Notes: generated by a model not told the origin, from the sequence alone. Counted from the first letter of the stretch, positions 7,928 through 16,560 are shown. The stretch is DNA of 59,569 nt from Herpetosiphonaceae bacterium (GCA_013821605.1 JACDGP010000016.1:1-59569), one strand, 5' to 3'. Program-made: numbers and translations.

Positions 7928-9697
7928 ATGATTCGCTATAAGCTCTCGCTAGCGGCCCGGGTACAACATCTGGTTGATGTTGACATCCATCTTACCGATT
8001 TATCGACAGATGCAGTTGATCTTGTCATGCCCGCATGGACCCCAGGCTCGTATCTCCTGCGCGAGTATGCACGGCATGTCCAGAACTTCCGGGCGGAGGC
8101 ACATGGACAGCCGGTCAGCTGGAGCAAAGTGGAGAAGGGCCGCTGGCGGATTGCGGTGCAAGGCAGGAGCCTGAGCGTCCATTATCAGGTGTATGCCAAT
8201 GAACTGTCGGTGCGCACGAGCCACGCGGATGCAACGCATGCTCATCTTATGCCGGCCGCGACGTGTATGTACCTGGAAGGCGCCAAGGACGAGCGGGTAC
8301 AGATCGATGTCGAACCACCGGTTGGCTGGACGGTAGCGACCGGACTGCCTTGCTTGTCGGCCGGTGAACCATGGCCGGGACCCGGTGCGGCGACCTTTAT
8401 GGCCGAGAGCTATGATCAGCTGGTCGACTCGCCCTTTGAGATCGGCACCCATCGCACCTTAGCGTTTGCCGTGGATGGCAGGCCGCACCGTATCGTGGTG
8501 TGGGGGCGAGGCAACGAAGACGACCAGCGGTTAGTGGCCGACACGCAACGGATTGTCGAGGCCGAGCGCGACTTTTGGGGTGGCTTACCCTATGACGATT
8601 ATACGTTTTTCTTGCTGCTCGGCGGCAAAACTGCCAGCGGTGGGCTCGAACATCGCAACTCGACCTCGCTGTTTGTGCCGCGCTTTATTTTCCGCCCGGC
8701 CAAGAACTACGAGCGTTATCTAAGTCTGGTATCGCATGAGTTTTTTCACACGTGGAACGTCAAGCGTCTGCGAGCTGCCGGTTTAGGGCCGTTCGATTAT
8801 ACGCAAGAAACCTATACGCCGCTGCTCTGGGCCATGGAGGGCGTCACCGAATATTATACCGATCTGCTCTTGTGCCGCGCCGGCCTTTTTTCGTCGCAGC
8901 GCTATCTGGAACGACTTGCTGACGATATTTTAATGCAACAAGCGACGCCCGGTCGTCAGTTGCAAAGCTTGTCGTGTTCGTCCTTCGACAGCTGGATTAA
9001 GTTTTACCGGCCTGACGAAAACACCGTTAATACCGGCATTTCATATTATCTTAAAGGCGCGCTGGTCGCATTGGTGCTTGACCTCGACATTCGCCAGCGC
9101 ACCAACAATGTACACTCGCTCGATCACGTCATGAGCTATCTGTACGAGCAGTATCCGTTGGGTGGTCCCGGTATGCCCCCTGACGCCTACCAGCAAGCGA
9201 TCCAACAGGTCGCGGGCATTGATGCAAGCGATTTCTTTGACCGCTATATTAATGGAACGGACGAGGTGCCCTTCAGCGAGTACCTGGCAGCCGCCGGGAT
9301 CGTGCTTGAGTGGAGCTTCAAGGACCGGCAGCATGATGGCGACGAGCCGCGACCAACGCTGGGCATTCGCATCCGCAGCGATAATGGTCAGTTCAAGGTC
9401 GCCAACGTTTTGAGTGATGGCCCGGCGGCCCGGTCTGGTCTGGCAGCGGAGGACGAATTGATCGCGCTGGACGATTTTCGCATCGCGGACGAGGGAACAC
9501 TGTATGAGCGGTTGCGTGATCGGCAGCCGGGCGAGACGGTCACGATGACGGTTTTCCGGCGCGAAATGCTTATGCGGATCGCGGTTACGCTGGGGACACC
9601 ACAGCATGACGGCTTGAAGCTGGTGCTACGACCGGATGTGACAGAGGCACAGCGTGCGCTGCGCGCTGATTGGCTACGACAGCATGATACAGGATGA
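7928..9697 (+). CDS. M61-family aminopeptidase with C-terminal PDZ domain
   Basis: 589 residues from the ATG at 7928; an earlier in-frame start would lie inside the M19 gene and adds unrelated sequence. The N-terminal beta domain (DIHLTDLSTDAVDLVMPAWT, then PGSYLLREYARHVQNF) and the catalytic domain match the glycyl-aminopeptidase family. The zinc motif is HEFFH at 270-274, followed by TWNVKRLR, with the third ligand glutamate in LLWAMEGVTEYYTDL. GGLEHRNSTSL, also typical, precedes them. A PDZ domain fills the C-terminus (GIRIRSDNGQFKVANVLSDG, ARSGLAAEDELIALDDF). No signal peptide is visible. Likely role: removal of N-terminal residues, with glycine or alanine preference, from peptides in the cytoplasm. 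Confidence 0.9.
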   Translation: MIRYKLSLAARVQHLVDVDIHLTDLSTDAVDLVMPAWTPGSYLLREYARHVQNFRAEAHGQPVSWSKVEKGRWRIAVQGRSLSVHYQVYANELSVRTSHADATHAHLMPAATCMYLEGAKDERVQIDVEPPVGWTVATGLPCLSAGEPWPGPGAATFMAESYDQLVDSPFEIGTHRTLAFAVDGRPHRIVVWGRGNEDDQRLVADTQRIVEAERDFWGGLPYDDYTFFLLLGGKTASGGLEHRNSTSLFVPRFIFRPAKNYERYLSLVSHEFFHTWNVKRLRAAGLGPFDYTQETYTPLLWAMEGVTEYYTDLLLCRAGLFSSQRYLERLADDILMQQATPGRQLQSLSCSSFDSWIKFYRPDENTVNTGISYYLKGALVALVLDLDIRQRTNNVHSLDHVMSYLYEQYPLGGPGMPPDAYQQAIQQVAGIDASDFFDRYINGTDEVPFSEYLAAAGIVLEWSFKDRQHDGDEPRPTLGIRIRSDNGQFKVANVLSDGPAARSGLAAEDELIALDDFRIADEGTLYERLRDRQPGETVTMTVFRREMLMRIAVTLGTPQHDGLKLVLRPDVTEAQRALRADWLRQHDTG

Positions 9698-10487
9698 CGC
9701 AGCGATCCAGGCGTTGCGCCAGCGACGCGCTCATTGGTTCTTTGGCGATATTGGACCGGTATTGCCAGCGGGGGTGCAGGCGCGCTGGCGTGTAACGCCG
9801 GGTGAGCCACATGGCTGGCAGTCGAATATGATCGGCTTCGTACAAGCCCCACCTGGGCAACTTGGGGCAGTGTTGGATCTTGCGGTGACCTTCTTCACCG
9901 AACGTGGCGCAGATACATGGGTGGATACCGACGAGTTTAGTCCACTGTGGGATGCCAACGAGTTGCTCACGGAACGGGGCTTCAGCGTCCACGATAATTG
10001 GCTAGCAATGATCTGCCGCCAGTTGCAACCATCCCCACCAACAGCGGTCAGGGTGCGGGCAGCTAGCTCCAAGGATGATCTCCAGGTGGCCGCTTGGATC
10101 GGCGAGCAAAATGAGGCCCCCTATCCACTGACGCGTGACTCGGCAGCGGTCCAGCGACGGTTTGAGCGCTATTGGAGCGAACTGCATGAGTGGCGGACCG
10201 AATTTGCACTGGCAGAGCTTGATGGTCGTCCCGTTGGCACTGCACGCTTGACCGACGAGGTATTGCCGGTGGTCGTCGGTGTCGCAACCTTGCTTGCGGC
10301 ACGAGGGCGGGGTGCTGCTACAGCCATCACGGCCTACCTTACCGCACATGCGCTAGAGCGGCGCGGGGCCTGCGCCTTATACGTCGAGCGCGATAGCGCG
10401 GCAGCGCGCATTTATACCCGGCTGGGCTACACGCCTTTATTCCGCACGCGCGCCTGGCAGCGTGAGGTTGAGGGCGCTGACTCTTGA
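9684..10487 (+). CDS. GNAT-family N-acetyltransferase
   Basis: 267 residues from the ATG at 9684, which overlaps the end of the M61 gene by 14 bases. The C-terminal half has the GNAT pattern: VRVRAASSKDDLQVAAWIG (start of the domain), GTARLTDEVLPVVVGVATLL, the acetyl-CoA loop ARGRGAATAITAYLTAHA, and the last strand-helix pair ALYVERDSAAARIYTRLGYT. The N-terminal 120 residues (FFGDIGPVLPAGVQARWRVT and following) look like a second, degenerate GNAT-like half. The acceptor substrate is unknown. The gene ends three bases before the convergent glycosyltransferase gene. Confidence 0.83.
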   Translation: MIQDDAAIQALRQRRAHWFFGDIGPVLPAGVQARWRVTPGEPHGWQSNMIGFVQAPPGQLGAVLDLAVTFFTERGADTWVDTDEFSPLWDANELLTERGFSVHDNWLAMICRQLQPSPPTAVRVRAASSKDDLQVAAWIGEQNEAPYPLTRDSAAVQRRFERYWSELHEWRTEFALAELDGRPVGTARLTDEVLPVVVGVATLLAARGRGAATAITAYLTAHALERRGACALYVERDSAAARIYTRLGYTPLFRTRAWQREVEGADS

Positions 10488-10488
10488 A

Positions 10489-11235
10489 CTAACGTTCGAA
10501 CTGAGCGGCTCGCTGTCGTTCCTGCCATGCGGCCCAGGCAAAACGTGGCAGACTCAGCATCCGCCGCCAGCGCCAAGGCTGGCGTAGCAGGCGGAATAGC
10601 CATTCGAGGCCCCAGCACTGCATCCAGCGCGGCGCACGCGGCACCCGGCCGGCTAAGAAATCGAAGGCTCCGCCTACACCGATGGCCAGTGGTACCTGGA
10701 GCGTGGTCTGGCAGCGTGCAATCCATACGTCCTGAGCGGGCGCCCCGTAGGCGACCAGCAGGATATCGGGGCTGGCGGTGCGCACGCGCTCAATGATCGC
10801 TGCCGCCTCCTCGGGCCGGGGTGAGCCGGCGTAGCAGCCGGCGATGCGGAGTGCAGGCCAACTGTGCTGCAAAGCTGCCGCCGCGCTTTCAGCGACGCCA
10901 GGCGCGGCACCAAGGAAAAAAAAGCTCCAGCCAGCAGCCGCAGCCCGCTCGGCGAGAGCTTGGAGCAGTTCATTGCCGGTTACGCGCTCGGGCAATGGTC
11001 GTTTTTGCCAGCGAGCCGCTAACAGCAGGCCAACGCCGTCGGCCACACATAGATCGGCCTGCTGCAATACCGTGCGAAAGGGCAGGTTCTGCTGGGCCGC
11101 CATCACGAACTCAGGGTTGATCGTCGCAACCTGATGGGCACCGCCAGCTGCGATCATCCCGGCCATCTGGTCAACAGCTTGAGCGAGGGTTAGATGATCG
11201 ACCGGAATCCCCAGGATCGTGGTTGCGGTATGCAC
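10489..11235 (-). CDS. WecG/TagA/CpsF-family glycosyltransferase
   Basis: About 248 residues. Family motifs are TILGIPVDHLTLAQAVDQM, VATINPEFVMAAQQN, ADGVGLLLAAR, RVTGNELLQAL, FFLGAAPGVAESAAAAL, GSPRPEEAAAII, LLVAYGAPAQDVWI, LAIGVGGAFDFLAGRVPRAP and the Arg/Trp-rich C-terminus (GLEWLFRLLRQPWRWRRM) that binds the membrane. These enzymes add N-acetyl-mannosamine(uronate)-type sugars to lipid-linked precursors of cell-surface polymers. The open frame extends upstream into the cyclophilin gene, so a start inside the 22-base gap was preferred: GTG at 11235, without a clear ribosome site. The exact start is uncertain. Confidence 0.85.
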   Translation of the reverse strand: MHTATTILGIPVDHLTLAQAVDQMAGMIAAGGAHQVATINPEFVMAAQQNLPFRTVLQQADLCVADGVGLLLAARWQKRPLPERVTGNELLQALAERAAAAGWSFFFLGAAPGVAESAAAALQHSWPALRIAGCYAGSPRPEEAAAIIERVRTASPDILLVAYGAPAQDVWIARCQTTLQVPLAIGVGGAFDFLAGRVPRAPRWMQCWGLEWLFRLLRQPWRWRRMLSLPRFAWAAWQERQRAAQFER

Positions 11236-11257
11236 AATGGCAGTCGAGGCTTCTGCC

Positions 11258-11992
11258 TTACTTCTCGGTAATCGTGATGTCCTTGATCCGCACGTCTTCG
11301 GTTGGGCTGGACTGCTCCCCGCCCGCTCCGGCTGTGACCGGCGTATTCGCAATCGCATCCACCGTCGCAAGGCCATCCGTGACCTTGCCAAAGATCGTGT
11401 AATTCTTATCGAGTGGATAGTCTTGATTCATGATAAAGAACTGCGAGCCATTTGTGTTTGCTCCTGAGTTCGCCATAGCCAATGTGCCACGCGTATACTC
11501 GCGGGTCACCGGCTCATCCTTGAAGTTGTAGCCAGGTCCGCCTGTCCCCGTGCCCAGCGGGTCGCCGGTCTGGTCCATGAAGTTTTTCATGATACGGTGG
11601 AACTTCACGTTGCGGTAAAAACCGTCGCGGGCTAGGAAGACAAAGTTATTAACGGTGAGTGGCGCGTCTTTGGCATAGAGCTCCACCGTCAGCTTGCCTT
11701 TGGTCGTGTCGATCACGGCCATATAGGTCTTGTTCGGATCAATCTGCATTTTGGGCGGCGCACTATATTGCTTCTTCGTGCCGCTGCTGGGGTCGGTGCT
11801 CGCACCGCCGCTAGCGGGCGTAGCATTGGCTGCGCCTGGGGGGCTCGCCGGTGTATCGCTGACGGGAGCCGGGGCCGTGGTAGAGACAGCACTGCCATAT
11901 GGTTGACTTGCGGTCGAGTTGTCGGTCGGAGTACCACAGGCGCTCAGGAGTATGAGCACGACCAGCAGTGTGACCGCGAATGAACGGAACAT
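11258..11992 (-). CDS. Cyclophilin-type peptidyl-prolyl isomerase, lipoprotein
   Basis: 244 residues from the ATG at 11992, which has AAAGGA 7 bases upstream. The signal peptide ends in a lipobox at Cys19 (LLSAC), followed by a Thr/Ser/Ala/Pro-rich linker of about 65 residues. The C-terminal 165 residues are a cyclophilin domain: KGKLTVELYAKDAPLTVNNF, YRNVKFHRIMKNFMDQTGDP, GTGGPGYNFKDE, TLAMANSGANTNGSQFFIM and TIFGKVTDGLATVDAI. The catalytic Arg/Phe/Met/Gln set (FHRI, FMDQTGD, GSQFFI) is intact. It probably helps fold secreted proteins on the outer face of the membrane. It sits between pth and the glycosyltransferase on the same strand, with 16- and 22-base gaps, indicating an operon. Confidence 0.92.
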   Translation of the reverse strand: MFRSFAVTLLVVLILLSACGTPTDNSTASQPYGSAVSTTAPAPVSDTPASPPGAANATPASGGASTDPSSGTKKQYSAPPKMQIDPNKTYMAVIDTTKGKLTVELYAKDAPLTVNNFVFLARDGFYRNVKFHRIMKNFMDQTGDPLGTGTGGPGYNFKDEPVTREYTRGTLAMANSGANTNGSQFFIMNQDYPLDKNYTIFGKVTDGLATVDAIANTPVTAGAGGEQSSPTEDVRIKDITITEK

Positions 11993-12008
11993 GCAACGTC
12001 CTTTCGTA

Positions 12009-12629
12009 CTAGGGTGTAACACCTTCTTCAGAAATAGGGGGGGCCGTGGAAATTGCGGGACGTTCTGGAGTATTGTAGCGATTCATCGCTTTGAGCAAGC
12101 CTTCGCGCAGCCAGAGCTCGACGGCATCTGCTACACGACTATAGAGCTCCGGCAGGAGTTCGACTTGGGTGGGAGACCAGTTCTCCAGCACATAATTTTT
12201 CGGATCGCGGCCCGGCTGCGGTCGTCCAATACCCACGCGCAGACGTGGAAACTCTTGGGTACCCAGTTGCTGGATAATGGACTTCATACCATTCTGGCCA
12301 CCGGCACTCCCGTTCGCGCGGAGGCGCAGGGTGCCGAAGGGCAAGTCCATGTCGTCATAGATGACTAGGAGCTGGCGGCTTGGGTCGAGTTTGTGCCAGT
12401 GCACCAGCGCCGCGACCGACTGACCGCTGAGGTTCATGAAGGTAAACGGCTTGGCCAGCACGACGCGCTGTCCGGCGATCATCCCCTGAGCGAGGCGGGC
12501 ATGATGCTTTTTTTCATCGAAGCTTAGCCGGTGTCGCTCGGCTAGGAACTTAACCGACTGAAAGCCCACGTTATGCCGGTTCCGTGCGTATTGCTCACCG
12601 GGATTGCCTAAACCAACAATCGCGAACAT
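12009..12629 (-). CDS. pth: Peptidyl-tRNA hydrolase
   Basis: 206 residues. It hydrolyses peptidyl-tRNA released prematurely from ribosomes. Family motifs are all present: MFAIVGLGNPGEQYARNRHN with the catalytic histidine at 19, PFTFMNLSGQSV, LLVIYDDMDLPFGTLRLRAN, GSAGGQNGMKSIIQQLGTQE and FPRLRVGIGRP. The start at 12629 follows GAGGAG at suitable spacing; a GTG four codons upstream is the alternative. A TACAAT -10-like box lies at 12656-12651, just upstream on the minus strand. The C-terminal tail (RPAISTAPPISEEGVTP) is slightly long for the family. Pth leads the operon with cyclophilin and glycosyltransferase genes. Confidence 0.96.
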   Translation of the reverse strand: MFAIVGLGNPGEQYARNRHNVGFQSVKFLAERHRLSFDEKKHHARLAQGMIAGQRVVLAKPFTFMNLSGQSVAALVHWHKLDPSRQLLVIYDDMDLPFGTLRLRANGSAGGQNGMKSIIQQLGTQEFPRLRVGIGRPQPGRDPKNYVLENWSPTQVELLPELYSRVADAVELWLREGLLKAMNRYNTPERPAISTAPPISEEGVTP

Positions 12630-12672
12630 CCCACTCCTCACAACCGGGGCATTGTACCACCCCTACGCGGCC

Positions 12673-12701
12673 TTGCCGGGGTGCACGCCCTCCGGTATGA
12701 T
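12673..12701 (+). promoter_or_regulatory. Promoter of the histidine kinase gene
   Basis: TTGCCG (12673-12678) and TATGAT (12696-12701) are 17 bases apart on the plus strand. Start of transcription would be near 12708, giving a 50-base leader before the GTG start at 12759. Confidence 0.5.
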
Positions 12702-12758
12702 CTAAGGAGGTGGCGAGCGTTCTATGTGTGCGCGCCATGATGGGGAAGGATAATCGCC

Positions 12759-13844
12759 GTGCGACGCTGGCCCTTGGTGTACCAAATCCTGCTGGTTAAT
12801 ACCTCAATCGTTTTCCTGGGCGCGACCGCCGGTACGCAAATTACCCTGGCTCTGGCATCCTCGTCGAGCTTGGTGCTGACGATTGGGTTTGCCTTCTTAG
12901 GGCTGCTCTTAAGCATTGCGGCCAACTATTTTTTGTTGCGCTTCGCGCTGCGCCCTTTGATCGTGCTGCAAACGGTAGCCGAGTTGGTGGCGGCCGGTGA
13001 CCTGAACGTGCGGGCCGCCTCATTGGCCGAGGGTGAACCGGCGCTGGCGCGGCTGGCCAATACCTTTAACACCATGCTGGATCGTTTAGCCGAGGATACC
13101 CACGCCATCGAGCAATCGCAAATTTTGACCGAGCGACTCACGCAGCAGGTCATCTCGGCCCAGGAAGACGAGCGCCGACGTATTGCACGCGAACTGCATG
13201 ATGAAACGGCGCAATCGCTCGCAACGCTGGTGATCTATGCTGATGCCCTGAACACCGGTGAAGACGAACAAGCTCCCTCCCTGCTACGACAAGGGATCGA
13301 GCGCATTCGCAATATTGCCGAGCAAACCCTCTTCGGTGTACGCGACATTATTGCCGATCTACGACCATCCTTGCTCGATGACCTTGGTTTGGATGCCGCG
13401 ATTCGCTGGCAAGTACAGGAGCGGCTAGAGCCGGCCGGTATTCGGGCCGATGTCCAGGTGCGTGGTGCGGGTCGCCGGCTCTCGCCGGCGATCGAAACTG
13501 CGTTATACCGCGTGGTTCAAGAGGTTGTTTCGAATGTTATTAAGCACGCCGGCGCAAGCTATGTGGAGATCGACCTGGATCTGAGCCGGCGGGAGGTGGT
13601 TACCGCACGGCTGGAAGATAATGGACGTGGCTTTGATGCTGGGCAACTCCAATTCCCGCCACAGCCCGGCATGGGAGTGGGCTTGTTCGGCATGCAAGAG
13701 CGCATTAACTTGTTTGAGGGCACGTTGCAGATCGATAGTTCACCCGGCGAAGGGACCGAGATACGACTATCGATTCCGATCAACGAACCGGCCCGTCTGC
13801 CATCAGCAGAGGTAGGAGTGCTGGCCAGCACCCCTGCGCGCTAA
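12759..13844 (+). CDS. Membrane sensor histidine kinase, NarL-partner type (HisKA_3)
   Basis: 361 residues. Two transmembrane helices lie at about 8-30 and 38-60 with almost no loop between them. A HAMP domain follows (LRFALRPLIVLQTVAELVAAGD to MLDRLAEDT). The dimerisation domain has EDERRRIARELHDETAQS with phospho-acceptor His147. The ATPase domain shows VVQEVVSNVIKHAGAS (N box), LEDNGRGFDAGQL and GVGLFGMQERI (G boxes) and GEGTEIRLSIP. The GTG start is supported by GGGAAGGA about 9 bases upstream. With hardly any outer domain it probably senses the membrane itself or a partner protein. No response regulator is next to it, so it is an orphan here. It ends in a 4-base tail-to-tail overlap with the next gene. 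Confidence 0.93.
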   Translation: MRRWPLVYQILLVNTSIVFLGATAGTQITLALASSSSLVLTIGFAFLGLLLSIAANYFLLRFALRPLIVLQTVAELVAAGDLNVRAASLAEGEPALARLANTFNTMLDRLAEDTHAIEQSQILTERLTQQVISAQEDERRRIARELHDETAQSLATLVIYADALNTGEDEQAPSLLRQGIERIRNIAEQTLFGVRDIIADLRPSLLDDLGLDAAIRWQVQERLEPAGIRADVQVRGAGRRLSPAIETALYRVVQEVVSNVIKHAGASYVEIDLDLSRREVVTARLEDNGRGFDAGQLQFPPQPGMGVGLFGMQERINLFEGTLQIDSSPGEGTEIRLSIPINEPARLPSAEVGVLASTPAR

Positions 13845-14608
13845 CTCAGTCTCCCAGCTTGCTGCCGGTAGAGCTCGGCCAACCGGCGTTGTTGCTCCTC
13901 GGTGAACGGGCCGTGCTGTTCATAGCGCTCGGCCAGGGTATGATGAACGCAGTGGAGCTTGCTCGGATCCTGATCGCCCAATAACTGTTGGCGCGCATCA
14001 CTGGCACTAATCACCGTTTTGTCGACGGCGCCGCGCCGGAAGGCGGCCATGACGTCTGCGTAGGCTGCCGTCACATTGAGATCGGCCAGGGCCTGGACCA
14101 CGAAGCCTATCACCCCAGGGTCGCTTTCCCCGAGCAGCAAAGAGCGGAGCACAGTGATAACTGCGCTGCGCGCTGCAGGGTCGGCTTCCGCTGCAAAGCT
14201 CAAAGCTTCCACGGCCTGAGAACGTTGTGCCACCGGCGCAGCATGATCATCGATCACAGCTTGGATACCGGGTAGTGCGGCTGCGCCCCAGCTGCCGACG
14301 ATCTGGGAGCGATCCTTGTCCCATAAGAAGGCAGCATCCGTGGCCGGATCGCCCTCGGGGATGGTCGGACGCAGCAGACGTTCGGCCTCGGCTCCGGCCG
14401 GCAATTGGCCCAAGAGGCGTAGGGCATGGAGTGGCGCATAGGCCGCCGACGCTTTGCCCAGCAATAGCTCCAGGTCGAGGGCGAGTTCTAGCAAGGGCGG
14501 AATCGCTGCCGGACCAAGGGCCAGAATCGCTTCCCAGGTCGCGGCTCCCGGTCGTATCCCCGCCTGCCGTAGATGCTTGATCGGTCCGAAATCAATCATT
14601 TGCTCCAT
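13841..14608 (-). CDS. HEAT-like helical repeat protein, function unknown
   Basis: 255 residues, nearly all helical. Ala/Leu-rich units such as AILALGPAAIPPLLELALDL, SWGAAALPGIQAVIDDHAAP, AQRSQAVEALSFAAEADPAA and GVIGFVVQALADLNVTAAYA have the pattern of HEAT/PBS-lyase-type repeats, which usually bind proteins. The start has AGGAG six bases upstream. It overlaps the 3' end of rnhB by 17 bases, so the two are co-expressed. No catalytic motif is seen and I do not recognise a named family. Confidence 0.75.
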   Translation of the reverse strand: MEQMIDFGPIKHLRQAGIRPGAATWEAILALGPAAIPPLLELALDLELLLGKASAAYAPLHALRLLGQLPAGAEAERLLRPTIPEGDPATDAAFLWDKDRSQIVGSWGAAALPGIQAVIDDHAAPVAQRSQAVEALSFAAEADPAARSAVITVLRSLLLGESDPGVIGFVVQALADLNVTAAYADVMAAFRRGAVDKTVISASDARQQLLGDQDPSKLHCVHHTLAERYEQHGPFTEEQQRRLAELYRQQAGRLS

Positions 14609-15254
14609 ACGATGCTCCTGTGCTCATCGCCCATAATGGACGAAAACTACGTCGATGCAAGGGTGTCAGGCCGTGCTCCGCCAATGCCAGTTGATGCAAC
14701 GCCGTACCATAGCCTTTATGCTGTCCAAAACGGTGTGGATAGTGCCGGTCAAAGGTCAGCATATAGCGGTCCCGCGCCGTTTTAGCAATGATCGAGGCTG
14801 CGGCGATGCTCAAGCTGGCGCGATCTCCTTTAATCAGCGCCACCTGAGGCTGCGGCAAAGTGGGCAATGTTAGCGCATCCAGCAACAGCACATCTGGCAT
14901 ACAGTTGAGGCTTAAGACCGCCTGCTCCATCGCCAAGCGCGTCGCACCCACGATGCCAAGCTGGTCAACCAGCCAGGCTGGAACACTTCCCACGGCCCAC
15001 GCGATCGCCAAGGCCATAATGCCAGGCGCCAGCGTCCGGCGCTGCTGCGCCGTGAGGAGCTTGGAGTCGGTAACGCCTTCGAGCACACGTGGATCGTTGA
15101 GGACGCCGCGGTCGAAGATAACCGCTGCGGCAACGACCGGTCCGGCCCAACAGCCCCGTCCAACCTCATCAATGCCGGCGATCAGGCGGTAACCTTGTGC
15201 CAGCAGGCCTTGTTCAATCGAGGTTGGGGCAGTGACCGGTGGGTGCTTACTCAT
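14592..15254 (-). CDS. rnhB: Ribonuclease HII
   Basis: 220 residues. It removes RNA from RNA-DNA hybrids and single ribonucleotides from DNA. Motifs: IAGIDEVGRGCWAGPVVAAA with catalytic Asp29 and Glu30, VTDSKLLTAQQRR, LLLDALTL with the third aspartate, ALIKGDRASLSIAAASIIAK and RDRYM with the fourth, then HPHRFGQHKGYGTALHQ-type sequence. The ATG at 15254 overlaps the stop of the methyltransferase gene as ATGA; a start 8 codons earlier lies inside that gene. The gene belongs to the rplS - methyltransferase - rnhB - HEAT group, and rplS next to rnhB is a common bacterial pairing. Confidence 0.96.
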   Translation of the reverse strand: MSKHPPVTAPTSIEQGLLAQGYRLIAGIDEVGRGCWAGPVVAAAVIFDRGVLNDPRVLEGVTDSKLLTAQQRRTLAPGIMALAIAWAVGSVPAWLVDQLGIVGATRLAMEQAVLSLNCMPDVLLLDALTLPTLPQPQVALIKGDRASLSIAAASIIAKTARDRYMLTFDRHYPHRFGQHKGYGTALHQLALAEHGLTPLHRRSFRPLWAMSTGASYGAND

Positions 15255-15940
15255 ACCAGACGTGCTTGCAGAACCCACACCTGCGACTGCTCAACCTCGA
15301 TCCATTGTTCACGGACGATCCATCCGGCCTGCCTTAGAAGCGCCGGACGCGGATCGCTGCGACCACTTTGCATTGTTGCACGGTATGCCAAGTCGATGAC
15401 CGCGGCGTAAGCATCTTGTTGGCTCGGTAGCCCGTTATCAATGATTAAGAATTGTCCATCCGGCTGCAACACACGCTTGATCTCCTGCAAGGTGCTCCTT
15501 TCGAGCACGTACGGTGCAGGAAAAGTGGCGACGACGTTGCGGACGACGTGGGCCTGAACCGGCAGCACGCGGGTGTCGCCACACACGAGCTGGTCCGGGC
15601 TGCCACTCACCGCCACTTTGTGGCGGGCCCAATGGAGCATTGCCGCCGAGCGATCAAGTCCGACATGCGGCAGCTGGCGCAGCGCCAGGGCGCGTTGGAG
15701 ATAGCCGGTGCCACAACCCAACTCCAGCGTTAGGCCAGGTTCGAGCAAGGGTAGGCAGGCGGCGATCCACCATGACCAATACCCCCGTGAGACCAAGGCC
15801 GCAACCAAATCATAGCTCCAGGCAAACTCATTGTAGAGGCGCCGCAGGCTCCACTGAATCACTTGGCTATAAAGGTACTGATATGCAAACGGAGCAGCGA
15901 AGATCGTTTGCTGCTCCGTACTCCAATTGCGGTCAGGCAT
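15251..15940 (-). CDS. Class I SAM-dependent methyltransferase
   Basis: 229 residues. The SAM-binding motif I is LTLELGCGTGYLQRAL, followed by the acidic end of strand 2 (HVGLDRSAAML), CGDTRVLPVQAHVVRNVVAT (motif II region) and the late motif LQPDGQFLIIDNG. The N-terminus (IQWSLRRLYNEFAWSYDLVA) is common in small-molecule methyltransferases of the ubiquinone/menaquinone type, but the acceptor is not predictable. It lies 19 bases after rplS and overlaps rnhB by ATGA. Confidence 0.85.
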   Translation of the reverse strand: MPDRNWSTEQQTIFAAPFAYQYLYSQVIQWSLRRLYNEFAWSYDLVAALVSRGYWSWWIAACLPLLEPGLTLELGCGTGYLQRALALRQLPHVGLDRSAAMLHWARHKVAVSGSPDQLVCGDTRVLPVQAHVVRNVVATFPAPYVLERSTLQEIKRVLQPDGQFLIIDNGLPSQQDAYAAVIDLAYRATMQSGRSDPRPALLRQAGWIVREQWIEVEQSQVWVLQARLV

Positions 15941-15958
15941 ACGCTGTTGGCGTCGGTG

Positions 15959-16303
15959 TTAGATGCGGCGCTCTTTGATGCGCGCTGCCTTGCCCGACAA
16001 GCCGCGCAGGTAGTACAGCCGTGCCCGGTGCACCTTACCGTGGCGCAGTACCTTAATAGTTTCGAGCCGGGGCGAGTTAACCAGGAAGGTACGCTCGACG
16101 CCGATGCCGTGGGCAGCGATGCGGCGCAAGGTAAAGTTTTCGTTGATGCCCTGGTTGCGCCGTCGAATACATACGCCTTCAAAGTCCTGCAAGCGTTCGC
16201 GCTCGCCTTCAACGACACGCACGCTCACGCGCACCGTATCTCCAGGTCCGAAGACCGGCACGTCGCGCAACTGTTCTTTTTCCAACTGGTCAATAATGTT
16301 CAT
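15959..16303 (-). CDS. rplS: 50S ribosomal protein L19
   Basis: 114 residues, typical length. Recognisable throughout: [80 protein letters not shown] and [16 protein letters not shown]. It lies at the interface of the two ribosomal subunits. The start at 16303 ([12 protein letters not shown]) follows AAAGGA by 8 bases; the longer frame adds non-conserved sequence. It has its own strong promoter about 190 bases upstream and a structured leader, and begins the operon with the methyltransferase, rnhB and HEAT genes. Confidence 0.98.
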   Translation of the reverse strand: MNIIDQLEKEQLRDVPVFGPGDTVRVSVRVVEGERERLQDFEGVCIRRRNQGINENFTLRRIAAHGIGVERTFLVNSPRLETIKVLRHGKVHRARLYYLRGLSGKAARIKERRI

Positions 16304-16442
16304 GATGCTGTCCTTTATGCTGCGCCACGCATCGAGCTTAAGGAAAACTGCTGGGCATATCGGCACACAGACGAGACGAGAATTTCGACATCATCTACGA
16401 GCATCGCGCCCAGGGGTGCGTGGCCCCCACAGGCACAAAACA

Positions 16443-16464
16443 GCGCAGCGGCTTTCCGCTACGC
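16443..16464 (-). other. Hairpin in the rplS leader
   Basis: On the minus strand GCGTAGCGG (16464-16456) pairs with CCGCTGCGC (16451-16443) through 9 positions, including one G-U pair, around a 4-base loop. It sits near the 5' end of the roughly 183-base leader of the rplS transcript. A G-rich stretch facing a C-rich one follows (about 16410-16435). Such leaders often bind the ribosomal protein for feedback control; that role here is inference. Confidence 0.45.
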
Positions 16465-16492
16465 AGCCAATCCACCCTAATCAACACGGACG

Positions 16493-16521
16493 ATTATAGC
16501 ATAGCTTGGGACGTGCGACAA
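16493..16521 (-). promoter_or_regulatory. Promoter of the rplS operon
   Basis: On the minus strand TTGTCG (16521-16516) and a perfect TATAAT (16498-16493) are 17 bases apart. Predicted transcript start about 16486. Confidence 0.75.
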
Positions 16522-16560
16522 GGGCTGTGTGCGAGTGCGGCCTAGTAGGTAGCTTTGGAT

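Noticed and set aside
12704-12753. Short frame of 9 codons after AAGGAGG before the histidine kinase gene (ATG at 12724), as a possible leader peptide
   Set aside because: The spacing from the AAGGAGG to its ATG is too long and the predicted transcript start at about 12708 would cut the site.
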